Assembly (NCBI GenBank): GCA_023412915.1
Contig: JAEZRE010000002.1
Coordinates: forward strand, 163,268-227,267
Direction of reading: 5' to 3'
From: Bacillota bacterium
Lineage (GTDB): Bacteria; Bacillota; Clostridia; Acetivibrionales; DTU013
DNA: 64,000 bases
Shown here: positions 1 to 7,589 of the stretch, piece by piece
Layout of the letters: each line of letters starts with the position of its first letter
Numbering within the stretch: the first letter of the stretch is position 1
Position numbers and translations under genes: made by a program
Notes under the pieces: generated by a model
What the model saw: the letters and a program-made list of their open reading frames with translations, nothing else
Database searches by the model: none
Told to the model about the DNA's origin: nothing

Positions 1-1217
1 ACCAGGTCGACGGCGGCCTCGTCAAAGACAGGCGCCCATACTCGTCTTATGTCAGCAGTATCATAGGTTGCCCCATAGGGTCCTCTGTGCAGTGCGACTA
101 TCTTCCACTTCCTGTCCGACTTCTTCATATCCTCCCTGAGCCAATCCGCCTGTTTTTGCAGGTTTCGGGCGCCGCATTGCGTATTCATCACCGCAATGTG
201 CGCGTTGCCATAATCGACGGAATAGACAGTCCCTGCAGGAGCTCCTGTGTCCTGCTCTTCGGGAAGGTAGAACCTGTCCGTGAAATTCTTGAAATCATTA
301 TTGGTCCCGTTTTTGTTTATGCCCTCATGGTTCCCGACAGCCGGCATGACCGGCAGGCTCAGCAATTCAGGCTGTGCTGCCTTCGTAAACACGTCCCACT
401 GTGAAATATCCTGTCCGACGTCTACCATATCGCCCGTATGCACCAGGAAACGTGCGTCTGGAAATCTGCCGAGCGCTTTGTCCAGCGTATTTTTCCATAC
501 CGCATAATCTCTGGCGCTTCCGCCCTGTGTATCAGTAATATTTATAAACGTGAATTGCTCCCGGCCAGGCCCGGCAGTTTTAAAAATACCCTGCGGACTG
601 AAGCCGCCGGCGTTGTCCCCTACACGGTAGATATATTCAGTTCCGGGTTTCAAATTTTCGAGCTGAGCTTTATGTACCGCTCTTGTGTCATCATCCGTCC
701 TGGTGATATAGCTCCGGGCCGCAACCTCGGTCACGTTCTGCCTGTCGAAGCCACCAAAGCCGTTCTTTTCACAATATTGAACAACACCTGTTTTTACCTG
801 AGCAGAAGTGATCCAGGTGAAATTTCTTTCGGTTTCAGGCTCTTCCCCAAAGGTTTCCGTTATGCCCTTAAACGCTTTCAGCAAGGACTGTATCTGCTCC
901 TGCGACTGCGTTCCCGCCGGAGAATTGGCACTTGTCCCGTCCTGCGACGCGGTTCCCGGTACGGGCTTCAGCTGGGCGCCTGCGTTCAATCCGCTCGTCG
1001 CCTGACCCTCAGCCAGGGCTTTAGCCGGTGTTTGGGACGTAGCTTCGACCGGTGCTTCAACCGGGGCCTTGGCCGGAGTTTCGACCAGGTTCCCTGCCTG
1101 CGTTTGCAAAGGAGCCTGCTGCCGCGAAAGCGCAGAGCTGCAGCCCGCCGTCAATGTTGAAAACAGCAGCAGTATGGCGAGCAGAATGTGAACTGTCTTA
1201 GGTACTCTAGTTTTCAT
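1..1217 (-). CDS. Purple acid phosphatase-like metallophosphoesterase lipoprotein (3' end outside window)
   Basis: The gene reads on the minus strand from an ATG at 1217 and runs off the window edge without a stop. The first 26 residues are a lipoprotein signal peptide ending in the lipobox LTAGC (Cys26). A Gln/Pro/Ala-rich linker follows, then a fibronectin-III-like segment typical of the purple acid phosphatase N-terminal domain (TWITSAQVKTGVVQY, then GTEYIYRVGD). The metallophosphatase core has FINITDTQG, HTGDMVD and PAVGNHEG, which match the DxH, GDxxD and GNH[DE] metal-binding blocks; the first block has Gln where His is usual. The protein should sit on the outer face of the membrane and hydrolyse phosphate esters. 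Its substrate cannot be told. No partner gene is visible because the window ends. Confidence 0.85.
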   Translation of the reverse strand, partial: MKTRVPKTVHILLAILLLFSTLTAGCSSALSRQQAPLQTQAGNLVETPAKAPVEAPVEATSQTPAKALAEGQATSGLNAGAQLKPVPGTASQDGTSANSPAGTQSQEQIQSLLKAFKGITETFGEEPETERNFTWITSAQVKTGVVQYCEKNGFGGFDRQNVTEVAARSYITRTDDDTRAVHKAQLENLKPGTEYIYRVGDNAGGFSPQGIFKTAGPGREQFTFINITDTQGGSARDYAVWKNTLDKALGRFPDARFLVHTGDMVDVGQDISQWDVFTKAAQPELLSLPVMPAVGNHEGINKNGTNNDFKNFTDRFYLPEEQDTGAPAGTVYSVDYGNAHIAVMNTQCGARNLQKQADWLREDMKKSDRKWKIVALHRGPYGATYDTADIRRVWAPVFDEAAVDL

Positions 1218-1298
1218 AATGTTATTTTAACAGTAAGAATAGCAGTATACAATCACGGCCTGCATCATAACCTGTATCGGGCCTGCATCATACCTGTA

Positions 1299-1342
1299 TC
1301 CGGTCTGCATCCGGTCTGCATCCGGTCTGTGTCCGGTCTCTA
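1299..1342. repeat. Four tandem copies of an 11-bp unit
   Basis: Units of tccggtctgca occur at 1299, 1310, 1321 and 1332, the last two with end changes. Looser related words (cctgtatcgg, cctgcatca) extend the pattern back to about 1258. It lies between the phosphoesterase start and the end of the DUF2512 gene. No function is visible. Confidence 0.8.
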
Positions 1343-1368
1343 CGGATCCCGGTCACATGCCAATCTCC

Positions 1369-1731
1369 TCATTCTATCTTGCTGTGTTCAGGTATGATCG
1401 ATTTGGCTATGAACTTGTGGAAAAACCATTCTCCCATTCCCAGTCCTAGCGAAGCGATAAGCGCTGTAAAGAATGGTATTACCGCACCGGTAAAGACCAG
1501 ATTGAACATCAACAGCGCTACAAATGAAAGGCAGACGTCGGCAACAGTCGCGATAGTATTGTCAGATCTCGGGAGTATGGCTATATCACCTATAAAATAG
1601 GACAGTACGGTAATTGTAAGCGAAATCGCAAATATGTTGCCGTAGTTCAGATTTGTGAGCGTAAGTAGGAATATCTCAAGTATGACGGATACCATAACAA
1701 GTTTTAGTAAAAGCGCTCCGATATGTTTCAT
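1369..1731 (-). CDS. DUF2512 family (YndM-like) integral membrane protein
   Basis: A 120-residue protein with four hydrophobic segments (about residues 5-25, 30-50, 60-82 and 84-105) and a short charged tail. The segments and the SYFIGDIAILPRSDN motif after the second helix match the DUF2512/YndM family of Firmicutes, whose function is unknown. The start at 1731 has AGGAG nine bases upstream. The gene lies between the phosphoesterase and the ABC exporter pair, all on the minus strand, but inverted repeats on its 5' side suggest separate transcription from the exporter. Confidence 0.8.
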   Translation of the reverse strand: MKHIGALLLKLVMVSVILEIFLLTLTNLNYGNIFAISLTITVLSYFIGDIAILPRSDNTIATVADVCLSFVALLMFNLVFTGAVIPFFTALIASLGLGMGEWFFHKFIAKSIIPEHSKIE

Positions 1732-1753
1732 ATGTTCAGCTCCTATCCTTGGT

Positions 1754-1848
1754 TCGCTGGTTAAACTCGCTTACACCAGCGATGAACATATGCTTTCCAA
1801 AAAGCGTACCGGATATGCCCGACAAGGGAGCTCGATCATAGAGCTCCC
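1754..1848 (-). terminator. Two perfect 8-bp inverted repeats after the exporter gene
   Basis: GGGAGCTC (1826-1833) pairs with GAGCTCCC (1841-1848) and holds the permease stop codon in its loop. TCGCTGGT (1754-1761) pairs with ACCAGCGA (1775-1782). Neither is followed by a long T-run, so these are hairpins that may end or process the exporter transcript rather than textbook intrinsic terminators. Confidence 0.45.
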
Positions 1849-3509
1849 AACTTGATATCCTTCCACGTTATCCTGAAAGCCGACCTCCAAAGAATCACAG
1901 TCAGAACCGCCGAAACCGCAAGAGCTGCAGTTACGCCGTAGCCAAAGCCTGCCGCAATGATATGAGCGGCCACGAACAGTCCGCATATTGCAAACGAGAT
2001 AAACAATACCACAACGCTGCTTTTGTCCTGTGTATACTGGAAGTCCTTATAGAACGGCAATCCCTTCTTTGAGAAAATGAACATGAACAGCAGCAGTATA
2101 AGCAGGTTGAAGAGCATGAGCAGAATATCGGGGATTATCCTTGGTCCGAAGATCATTATAAATATAATACTGACTGTTGCGAAAAACGGGATGATATATT
2201 TTATGAAAAATGCTTTCACCGCGCCTTTCAGGAGCGGGGCGGGAGACGTCATCGGCAACACCCTGTATATCCAGGCTCCCCTGTATTGCTCGCTGCAGTT
2301 GATCCACTGCAGCGAGGTCGAAAGCATGGCCACCGTAAAATAGATATACAGGTAGGACTTGGATTGTGTGACTGCAGTAAAAAACTCCGAGCCCGAGCTC
2401 CCGCGCCTGTAGAAATTGATCAGGAAAATAAGCGGCAGCACCACAGCCATTGCAAGGCTCGGCATGATCCTCAGCTTCAGCTTTCTTTCATTTGCCAGCA
2501 TATTGGCGGTAAACCTGTAAAAAGCTCTCTCCGTTTTGTCAGAGCAAATCAGCTTTGAAATGAACGCCTGTCTTCTCTCCCTCCGGCCGGCGGCCTTGTT
2601 TGCCCTTTCCCCATAGTTGTTGAGCTTCTGCAGATTCTTTTCGAAACGCGGCAGTACAATCTTTATATAGAACATGAAGGCAACGGCGGGAATAATGACG
2701 GCAATGATACTCATGGCAATAAAGTCGGCCGTCGGTTGGTGTCCCACAAACAGCTCAAAGGGCGCAGCGAACCACGCGGAGGGCAGCAGATAGTTCCACC
2801 ATTTCACAACGTATGTGATCTTGTAGTCCACCAGCTCGAATATACGACCCATCAGCTGGTATGCAATGACCATGAAAACAGAAAGGACTATCTGGAAATA
2901 ATTGATGAAGTCTTTCAGCTTCTCACCGTCAAAAAAGCTCAATATGGCAGAATACAAAATAGCCGTGATAAAAATCACGAAGCCGCAAACGAGAACAAGT
3001 TCAATGATATAGGCGATCAAAAACGTTATGCCATACATGACCGCGCCCGCGATCAGCGGCGGACCGGCGATGGCAAGCGTGATGCCGGACAGGTATATGA
3101 GTATGTGGACCAGTTTTGCGGCATTCACCGTCTGCGGCTTTACCGGCCTCGGCAGCAGTACGTTTTTGTCTCTTATATCGAGCAGTACGCTCGAGAAATC
3201 CGAGATCATGGTCGTCATCAGCAGGAACAGCAGCATGCCGAAAACTATGTTCATTTTATAGTACAGCGGGAAGTTGAAAAGCATTATCACCGCAATAAAC
3301 ACACCCATAAAGGCGTACATGAAAAGCGACGTCCTGTACATGTTCCTGCCCTCGGTGTTTTTACCGCTTGCCATTATAGTGGGGACCCTTCTCTCATCCA
3401 TGATAAGCTTGATCTGCAGGATCTTCCTCATCACGGCGTAGTCGACGCCCGATTTTTCAAACAAAATTTTAACCCTGTCCAAAAGCTTCAAAACCGCAAA
3501 TTCTTTCAA
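1836..3509 (-). CDS. ABC exporter permease subunit (ABC-2-like, large)
   Basis: A 557-residue membrane protein with about a dozen hydrophobic segments and no ATPase motifs. The N-terminal 60 residues are cytoplasmic and basic; two blocks of about six helices follow, separated by a charged loop near residues 290-330. It begins two bases after the stop of the upstream ATPase gene, so the two are co-transcribed and probably translationally coupled. It should form the membrane part of a two-gene ABC exporter. The substrate is unknown; large permeases of this kind are common in Clostridia next to a single ATPase. Confidence 0.75.
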   Translation of the reverse strand: MKEFAVLKLLDRVKILFEKSGVDYAVMRKILQIKLIMDERRVPTIMASGKNTEGRNMYRTSLFMYAFMGVFIAVIMLFNFPLYYKMNIVFGMLLFLLMTTMISDFSSVLLDIRDKNVLLPRPVKPQTVNAAKLVHILIYLSGITLAIAGPPLIAGAVMYGITFLIAYIIELVLVCGFVIFITAILYSAILSFFDGEKLKDFINYFQIVLSVFMVIAYQLMGRIFELVDYKITYVVKWWNYLLPSAWFAAPFELFVGHQPTADFIAMSIIAVIIPAVAFMFYIKIVLPRFEKNLQKLNNYGERANKAAGRRERRQAFISKLICSDKTERAFYRFTANMLANERKLKLRIMPSLAMAVVLPLIFLINFYRRGSSGSEFFTAVTQSKSYLYIYFTVAMLSTSLQWINCSEQYRGAWIYRVLPMTSPAPLLKGAVKAFFIKYIIPFFATVSIIFIMIFGPRIIPDILLMLFNLLILLLFMFIFSKKGLPFYKDFQYTQDKSSVVVLFISFAICGLFVAAHIIAAGFGYGVTAALAVSAVLTVILWRSAFRITWKDIKLGAL

Positions 3510-3511
3510 GC

Positions 3512-4300
3512 CTATCCCTCTTTCACCGTAGCGATAAATTCTTCTGCGATCGCGCCATGTTTGTCAAATCCGGTCATTTGATTGAATATTTCTTCAAGAG
3601 AGCCCTCGCTGCATTTTTGCTTAAGCTCTTCAAACGTGCCGTCCGCTATTATCTGCCCGTTATTTATCAGTATTATCCTGCTGCTGATCTTCTCGACTAC
3701 GTCCATGATATGAGATGAATAAAATATTGTTTTACCTTCGGCGGCAAGCATCGTCATGACTTCCTTGAATACCATTACGCTGTTTGCGTCAAGGCCGCTC
3801 AGCGGTTCATCGAAGAATAATATATCGGGATTGTGCAAAAGACTGGCTATGATCAGCAGCTTCTGCCTCATCCCCTTTGAATACGAGGATATCCTGGACT
3901 GGTAAACTTCATCGATGTCGAATAACTTCATCAGCTTTCCGGCCTTCCGGTCGACAGTATCCGCGTCAAGGCCGTACAATTCACCTATGAAGGTCAGATA
4001 CTCATGTGCGGTAAGGCTGTCATATACCTCGGCCGTTTCGGGCACGTAGCCGATCCTTCTTTTATACTCGATGCTTCCATTTGCAATATCCTCTCCGAAC
4101 ACCCTGACAGCTCCCGTGAACCCTTCGACGATTCCGAGCATGATCTTGACGGTAGTGCTCTTTCCTGCCCCGTTCGGCCCTATATAGCCTATGATCTGGC
4201 CCTTGTGAATATCCAGATCGATGCCCTTCAGGACTTCCTTGTCCCCGTAGCTCATTCTGAGATCCTTGATGGAGACAACAGGTTCAGCAGTGCTTTGCAT
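3512..4300 (-). CDS. ABC transporter ATP-binding protein
   Basis: A 262-residue nucleotide-binding subunit with all key motifs: Walker A GPNGAGKST near residue 40, signature YSKGMRQ near 140, Walker B DILFFDEP followed by the D-loop SGLDANS, and the H-loop His in YSSHIMD. The build is that of ABC-2-type exporter ATPases (CcmA-like). It is the first gene of a pair with the permease at 1836-3509. A hairpin terminator at 4384-4421 isolates it from the deacetylase gene upstream. The Shine-Dalgarno site before the ATG at 4300 is weak (GGGG about ten bases upstream). Confidence 0.9.
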   Translation of the reverse strand: MQSTAEPVVSIKDLRMSYGDKEVLKGIDLDIHKGQIIGYIGPNGAGKSTTVKIMLGIVEGFTGAVRVFGEDIANGSIEYKRRIGYVPETAEVYDSLTAHEYLTFIGELYGLDADTVDRKAGKLMKLFDIDEVYQSRISSYSKGMRQKLLIIASLLHNPDILFFDEPLSGLDANSVMVFKEVMTMLAAEGKTIFYSSHIMDVVEKISSRIILINNGQIIADGTFEELKQKCSEGSLEEIFNQMTGFDKHGAIAEEFIATVKEG

Positions 4301-4383
4301 TCTTTTTACCCCGTTTCATACATTTTCTTACATTTCAGATATTATATCATAGATACGTTGCAAAGCTGCAAAAAGTTTGAATA

Positions 4384-4421
4384 ATATAAAAGCCGCAGCA
4401 TTCACTTCATACGCTGCGGCT
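4384..4421 (-). terminator. Intrinsic terminator of the SIS/deacetylase operon
   Basis: AGCCGCAGC (4391-4399) and GCTGCGGCT (4413-4421) form a perfect 9-bp stem with a 13-base loop. On the minus strand the stem is followed by TTTTAT. It lies 16 bases after the deacetylase stop codon. Confidence 0.85.
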
Positions 4422-4436
4422 CTACTCCGTATTTGT

Positions 4437-5285
4437 CTACTTCATTCTCGATAATCTGTCCCTGACGTCGGCTTTGAACCTGTCGATATACCCGATCACG
4501 TAAGCTTCGATATCAAGGTCTTTATCCCGTATCAGAGGCGTCAGATCCATGGCGTAGGACAGAGCGTCCGCCTCGTCGGTGCCGTGCGATTCGAAGTAAG
4601 TGGCGTTCTGTGTGCGCCTGCCATAGGTTGCAAGGTCATAGCGCTTGCCGCCGCAAATCTGGGAGTCGAATACTCCGACCAGCGCCGCCGCTATATTGGG
4701 ATGTTCGGAAACGTCGAACGCCACCTTCTCGTCGTCCATCACCCAGTCGAGGTTCCTCCAGACTTCGCAGCCGTAAACCTTTTCGGGAAGCGCCTCTTCT
4801 GGGAGCATTCGCAGAGCCTTTATGACCTTCATCGCAGTGCCGACGTGAGTATCATGCTTGTCGGCGAGGTTGTGCGTGTATATCACCCTGGGTTTCGCCG
4901 CCAGTACCAGTTCCGCTATTTCTTCTGAAACATCGGTATTGCCGGTGTTCTTGACATCAGCGCTGGAATAGTTCAGCATTGCGAGCGCGGAATACTCTCC
5001 GACGAAAGCCGCCTTTTTCTGTTCCAGCTTTCTGACAGCCTGCATTCTTTCGTCGGTAAAATCGGCATACAACCCATTCCTCGGGCTTCCCGCCCCATTT
5101 GTGACAACCGCCGCCATGAACCACTGGTCTTCCCTTCCGAAGCACCGGCTGATACCGTCATAAGCCATGATCTCTATGTCGTCCTGGTGTGCCGAGATCG
5201 CCATATGAGTCGTTCTTTTGATCGCATCCACAATATTCATATTGTCCGGGACATATATCTCCGAGCCTGCTTTTTTAAGTTTCAT
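4437..5285 (-). CDS. PIG-L/LmbE family deacetylase, probably acting on an N-acetylglucosamine sugar
   Basis: A 282-residue soluble protein of the PIG-L superfamily, zinc enzymes that remove the N-acetyl group from GlcNAc-containing molecules. The metal and catalytic motif AHQDD is at residues 32-36, and the distal histidine motif KHDTH at 143-147. The start at 5285 has GGAGG nine to ten bases upstream. It is the second gene of an operon with the SIS-domain enzyme (20-base gap; the SIS stop is at 5306), next to a GntR/UTRA regulator and chitobiose phosphorylase. That context suggests deacetylation of chitobiose or GlcNAc, as the related Dac enzyme does in Thermococcus. A role in bacillithiol or lincomycin-type chemistry is less likely here. 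The substrate is inferred. Confidence 0.8.
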   Translation of the reverse strand: MKLKKAGSEIYVPDNMNIVDAIKRTTHMAISAHQDDIEIMAYDGISRCFGREDQWFMAAVVTNGAGSPRNGLYADFTDERMQAVRKLEQKKAAFVGEYSALAMLNYSSADVKNTGNTDVSEEIAELVLAAKPRVIYTHNLADKHDTHVGTAMKVIKALRMLPEEALPEKVYGCEVWRNLDWVMDDEKVAFDVSEHPNIAAALVGVFDSQICGGKRYDLATYGRRTQNATYFESHGTDEADALSYAMDLTPLIRDKDLDIEAYVIGYIDRFKADVRDRLSRMK

Positions 5286-5305
5286 TTTGAAGCCTCCAAG
5301 CCGAA

Positions 5306-6343
5306 TTATTTAGTAATGGTCACCTTTGACAGAGATCTCGGGCTGTCCGGGTTGAGCCCTTTTGCCAGAGCCAGCCGGCAGGCGAACATCTGGGCGATCA
5401 CAACATTGTAAAATGGAGAAAAAACGTCGCTGCCCGCGCTGGGGACTGGAAATGAGCAATCGCCCTGAGCCCTTAGTTCCTCGACATCGGATATGACAAT
5501 CAGTTCTGCTCCGCTCTCCTTGAGCCTTCCGATCATCTCCTTCACATCCTTCAGCGACGGACCGTCAGGCGCAAATACGAACACGGGCATTCCATCCTGG
5601 ATCATTGCATACGGGCCGTGGTAGAAATCCGACGTGGCATATGCCTTTGCCCTGACATAACAGGTCTCCTGTATCTTCAGCGCGCTCTCGAGAGCGATTG
5701 CGTAGTTGATCCCCCTGGCCAGTACGAAGCATTCCTCCATGTAACGATAACGCTGTACCTTTTCGGCTATATCGTCCGAACCGCTAATGATTTTTTCTAT
5801 ATCCCGCGGCATCCTTTCGAGCATTTCGAGCATTTCAGAGCTTCCCGACCATACGGCCGTCAATGCGGCGAGCAGTGTGATCTGCGCAAGGAAAGTCTTT
5901 GTAGCGGCAACGCTTCTCTCCAGACCCGCGCTGCAGTCAAGATGGTATTTTGCCTCGAGCGCAAGCGGAGAATCTGAGAAATTGGTGATGCTGACAGTCA
6001 GCGCGCCCGATCCTTTCGCCGATTTGATAACTTCAAGCACGTCAGCGGCCTTGCCCGACTGGGATATGCCTATCACCAGAGTCCTATCGAGCTTCAGCTT
6101 CCCGTGGTATACGGTAAATACGGACGGGGCGGCCAAAGCTACCGGCAGCCCGAGCGTCGTCTCCATAATATACTTGGCATATACTGCGGCATGATCGGAA
6201 GTGCCTCTTGCGGCAATCATGATCTTGTCGATATCCGAACCGCGTATTTCGTCGACGATCCCGGATATCAGCTGCCTGTTCTTGTTTATGCAATTTTCAA
6301 TGGTCTTGGGTTCTTCGAGGATCTCATCCCACATCAAAGCCAT
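5306..6343 (-). CDS. SIS-domain aminosugar-phosphate isomerase/deaminase (GlmS/AgaS/GlmD-like)
   Basis: The protein has 345 residues from the ATG at 6343, which has AGGAGG nine bases upstream; the longer reading frame to 6454 passes through the promoter and is unlikely. Two SIS domains are visible: the first with ARGTSDHAAVYAKY and a phosphate-binding GISQSGKAADV motif plus AATKTFLAQ; the second with LARGINYAIALESALKIQE and YHGPYAMI. This is the GlmS isomerase half without the glutaminase domain. Relatives include AgaS, FrlB and the archaeal glucosamine-6-phosphate deaminase GlmD. Co-transcription with a PIG-L deacetylase and the chitobiose locus favours a GlcN-6-phosphate deaminase role. FrlB-type deglycase activity is the main alternative. 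Confidence 0.8.
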   Translation of the reverse strand: MALMWDEILEEPKTIENCINKNRQLISGIVDEIRGSDIDKIMIAARGTSDHAAVYAKYIMETTLGLPVALAAPSVFTVYHGKLKLDRTLVIGISQSGKAADVLEVIKSAKGSGALTVSITNFSDSPLALEAKYHLDCSAGLERSVAATKTFLAQITLLAALTAVWSGSSEMLEMLERMPRDIEKIISGSDDIAEKVQRYRYMEECFVLARGINYAIALESALKIQETCYVRAKAYATSDFYHGPYAMIQDGMPVFVFAPDGPSLKDVKEMIGRLKESGAELIVISDVEELRAQGDCSFPVPSAGSDVFSPFYNVVIAQMFACRLALAKGLNPDSPRSLSKVTITK

Positions 6344-6404
6344 ATATTCGGCCCTCCTGTATTCGATATTCATAATGTAATCGATCTTATCGATAATGTT
6401 AAAA

Positions 6405-6433
6405 TTGGTATACTTGTATAGTGGTATATACAT
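6405..6433. promoter_or_regulatory. Candidate GntR/UTRA operator of the SIS operon
   Basis: Two direct TGGTATA half-sites (6406-6412 and 6422-6428) flank CTTGTATAG. The second half extends to TGGTATATACAT, which matches the DasR/NagR operator pattern TGGTnTAnACCA (recalled) at 10 of 12 positions. The site lies just downstream of a minus-strand promoter, where a bound repressor would block transcription. A related site is at 23276-23303. Confidence 0.55.
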
Positions 6434-6442
6434 CTTAATTAA

Positions 6443-6471
6443 AATATAGCACACAAAATTACTCTAATCAA
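6443..6471 (-). promoter_or_regulatory. Sigma-A-type promoter of the SIS/deacetylase operon
   Basis: On the minus strand TTGATT (6471-6466), a 17-base spacer and TATATT (6448-6443) form a good -35/-10 pair. The transcript would start near 6436, about 90 bases before the SIS start codon. Confidence 0.65.
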
Positions 6472-6522
6472 TATGGTTTTTGTATTTTTTGAAATTAAGT
6501 GATCGCCTAAGTAAGTCTCAAG

Positions 6523-7254
6523 CTATACTTCGCGGTTTATGGATATTCTGACGTTGTAACTGTATTCATCCGAGCGGTATACGTCCTTCTGGTGCAGCAG
6601 TTTCATTCCAGAGTCGTTATAGCTGATACTTGAGATGCGAAGCACGGGTATGCCGTCCGTCAGTCCGAGGAGCTTCCTTTCCTCTTTGGAGGCTTTGGCC
6701 GCTTCAACGGAGCTATCCATATAATTCACCGAAAGTGAATATGCTTCCTTGAGCAGTTTATACAGCGAGGTCTTCAGGTCTTGTTTCTCCAGACCCGGAC
6801 AATACTTTTCGGGAATATAGACCTCCTCTATTCCGATCGGAAGATCATTGGCAAGCCTGAGCCTTTTGACGCAATAAAGTAATTCTTTTGCATCCAGTCC
6901 GAGTATTTCCGCAATATCGGGTCTGTCGGCGACCCTGGTGAAACCAAGTACGTTAGTCGAAGGTACAAGCCCTTTTTTTCGCACTGTTTCTGAAAAGCTC
7001 ATGATATTTCTCTGGACTATCTTGCTTTTGGATACGTAAGTGCCCTTACCCTTTTCACGGTATAATACTCCTTCGGAAACCAGCTGGTTGAGCGCCTGAC
7101 GCACTGTCATACGGCTGATGCCCAGGTTCTCGCCCAGGTCGCGTTCCGACGGTATCAGGCTGCCTTCCGGATATTCGCCGTTTTTGATCTTGTCCAGTAT
7201 CAGGTTTTTCAATTGATAATATACGGGTATAGGGCTTCTCTTATCTATATACAT
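6523..7254 (-). CDS. GntR family transcriptional regulator with UTRA effector domain (NagR/DasR-like)
   Basis: The protein has 243 residues from the ATG at 7254 (AGAGG six bases upstream). Residues 5-72 are the winged-helix GntR DNA-binding domain (YYQLKNLILDKIKNGEY, then SERDLGENLGISRMTVRQAL and the wing GKGTYVS). Residues 95-240 are the UTRA ligand domain (PDIAEILGLDAKELLYCVKRLR, then IEEVYIPEKYCPGL). HutC-subfamily members of this shape often sense phosphorylated aminosugars. The gene sits between the SIS/PIG-L operon and divergent chbP, so it is the likely local repressor; candidate sites are at 6405-6433 and 23276-23303. The effector is not shown by the sequence. Confidence 0.88.
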   Translation of the reverse strand: MYIDKRSPIPVYYQLKNLILDKIKNGEYPEGSLIPSERDLGENLGISRMTVRQALNQLVSEGVLYREKGKGTYVSKSKIVQRNIMSFSETVRKKGLVPSTNVLGFTRVADRPDIAEILGLDAKELLYCVKRLRLANDLPIGIEEVYIPEKYCPGLEKQDLKTSLYKLLKEAYSLSVNYMDSSVEAAKASKEERKLLGLTDGIPVLRISSISYNDSGMKLLHQKDVYRSDEYSYNVRISINREV

Positions 7255-7281
7255 AATAAACCTCTCAGCATTCCTCTTTCC

Positions 7282-7310
7282 AATATACTCAATTTGCCCG
7301 GTCAAGTAAA
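7282..7310 (-). promoter_or_regulatory. Candidate promoter of the GntR gene
   Basis: Minus strand TTTACT (7310-7305), 17-base spacer, TATATT (7287-7282). The -35 is weak; the -10 is good. Confidence 0.4.
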
Positions 7311-7331
7311 GAGGACCGGCACACCAAAATC

Positions 7332-7354
7332 GAACAAATAATGACAAAGTAGAC
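7332..7354 (+). promoter_or_regulatory. 23-bp box shared with the phosphohexomutase promoter
   Basis: The box begins GAACAA and ends CAAAGTAGAC. It matches 23335-23357 upstream of the mutase gene at 19 of 23 positions, with all differences at positions 7-9 and 13. It overlaps the -35 element of the chbP promoter. It may be a regulator site common to the phosphorylase and mutase genes. Confidence 0.55.
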
Positions 7355-7369
7355 TGATTTTATTATACT
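7341..7369 (+). promoter_or_regulatory. Promoter of chbP
   Basis: ATGACA (7341-7346), 17-base spacer, TATACT (7364-7369). The transcript would start near 7376 and carry a leader of about 215 bases before the ATG at 7590. No known riboswitch fold was recognised in the leader. Confidence 0.6.
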
Positions 7370-7589
7370 GAGCTTAATATTATAATTTTAGAGTAATCAA
7401 AAAGTACTATGGGCTTGTCGGCAATAAACGTGCCATCTGATTCAGTGATGCTTTTTCGTCCTACAAGGCGGATGGAGGCGCAGATACTCTTTGTATCCAA
7501 GCCGAAGACAACGAAGCATGACAAAAAATCGGCCGGAATGCTTGGTACAGTTATTGCCAAACAAGCCCTATACAGCTCAGGAGGATAAT

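Noticed and set aside
1258..1342. CRISPR-like repeat array
   Set aside because: Units are 11 bp with no spacers, and no cas gene is present; it is a plain tandem repeat.
6343..6454. N-terminal extension of the SIS-domain protein
   Set aside because: The extra 37 codons cover the transcription start and the operator candidate and lack a ribosome site; AGGAGG stands before the ATG at 6343.
7448..7588. A 46-codon upstream frame ending next to the chbP start
   Set aside because: It has no Shine-Dalgarno site and a product without recognisable features. The long leader is real, but translation of this frame is not supported.
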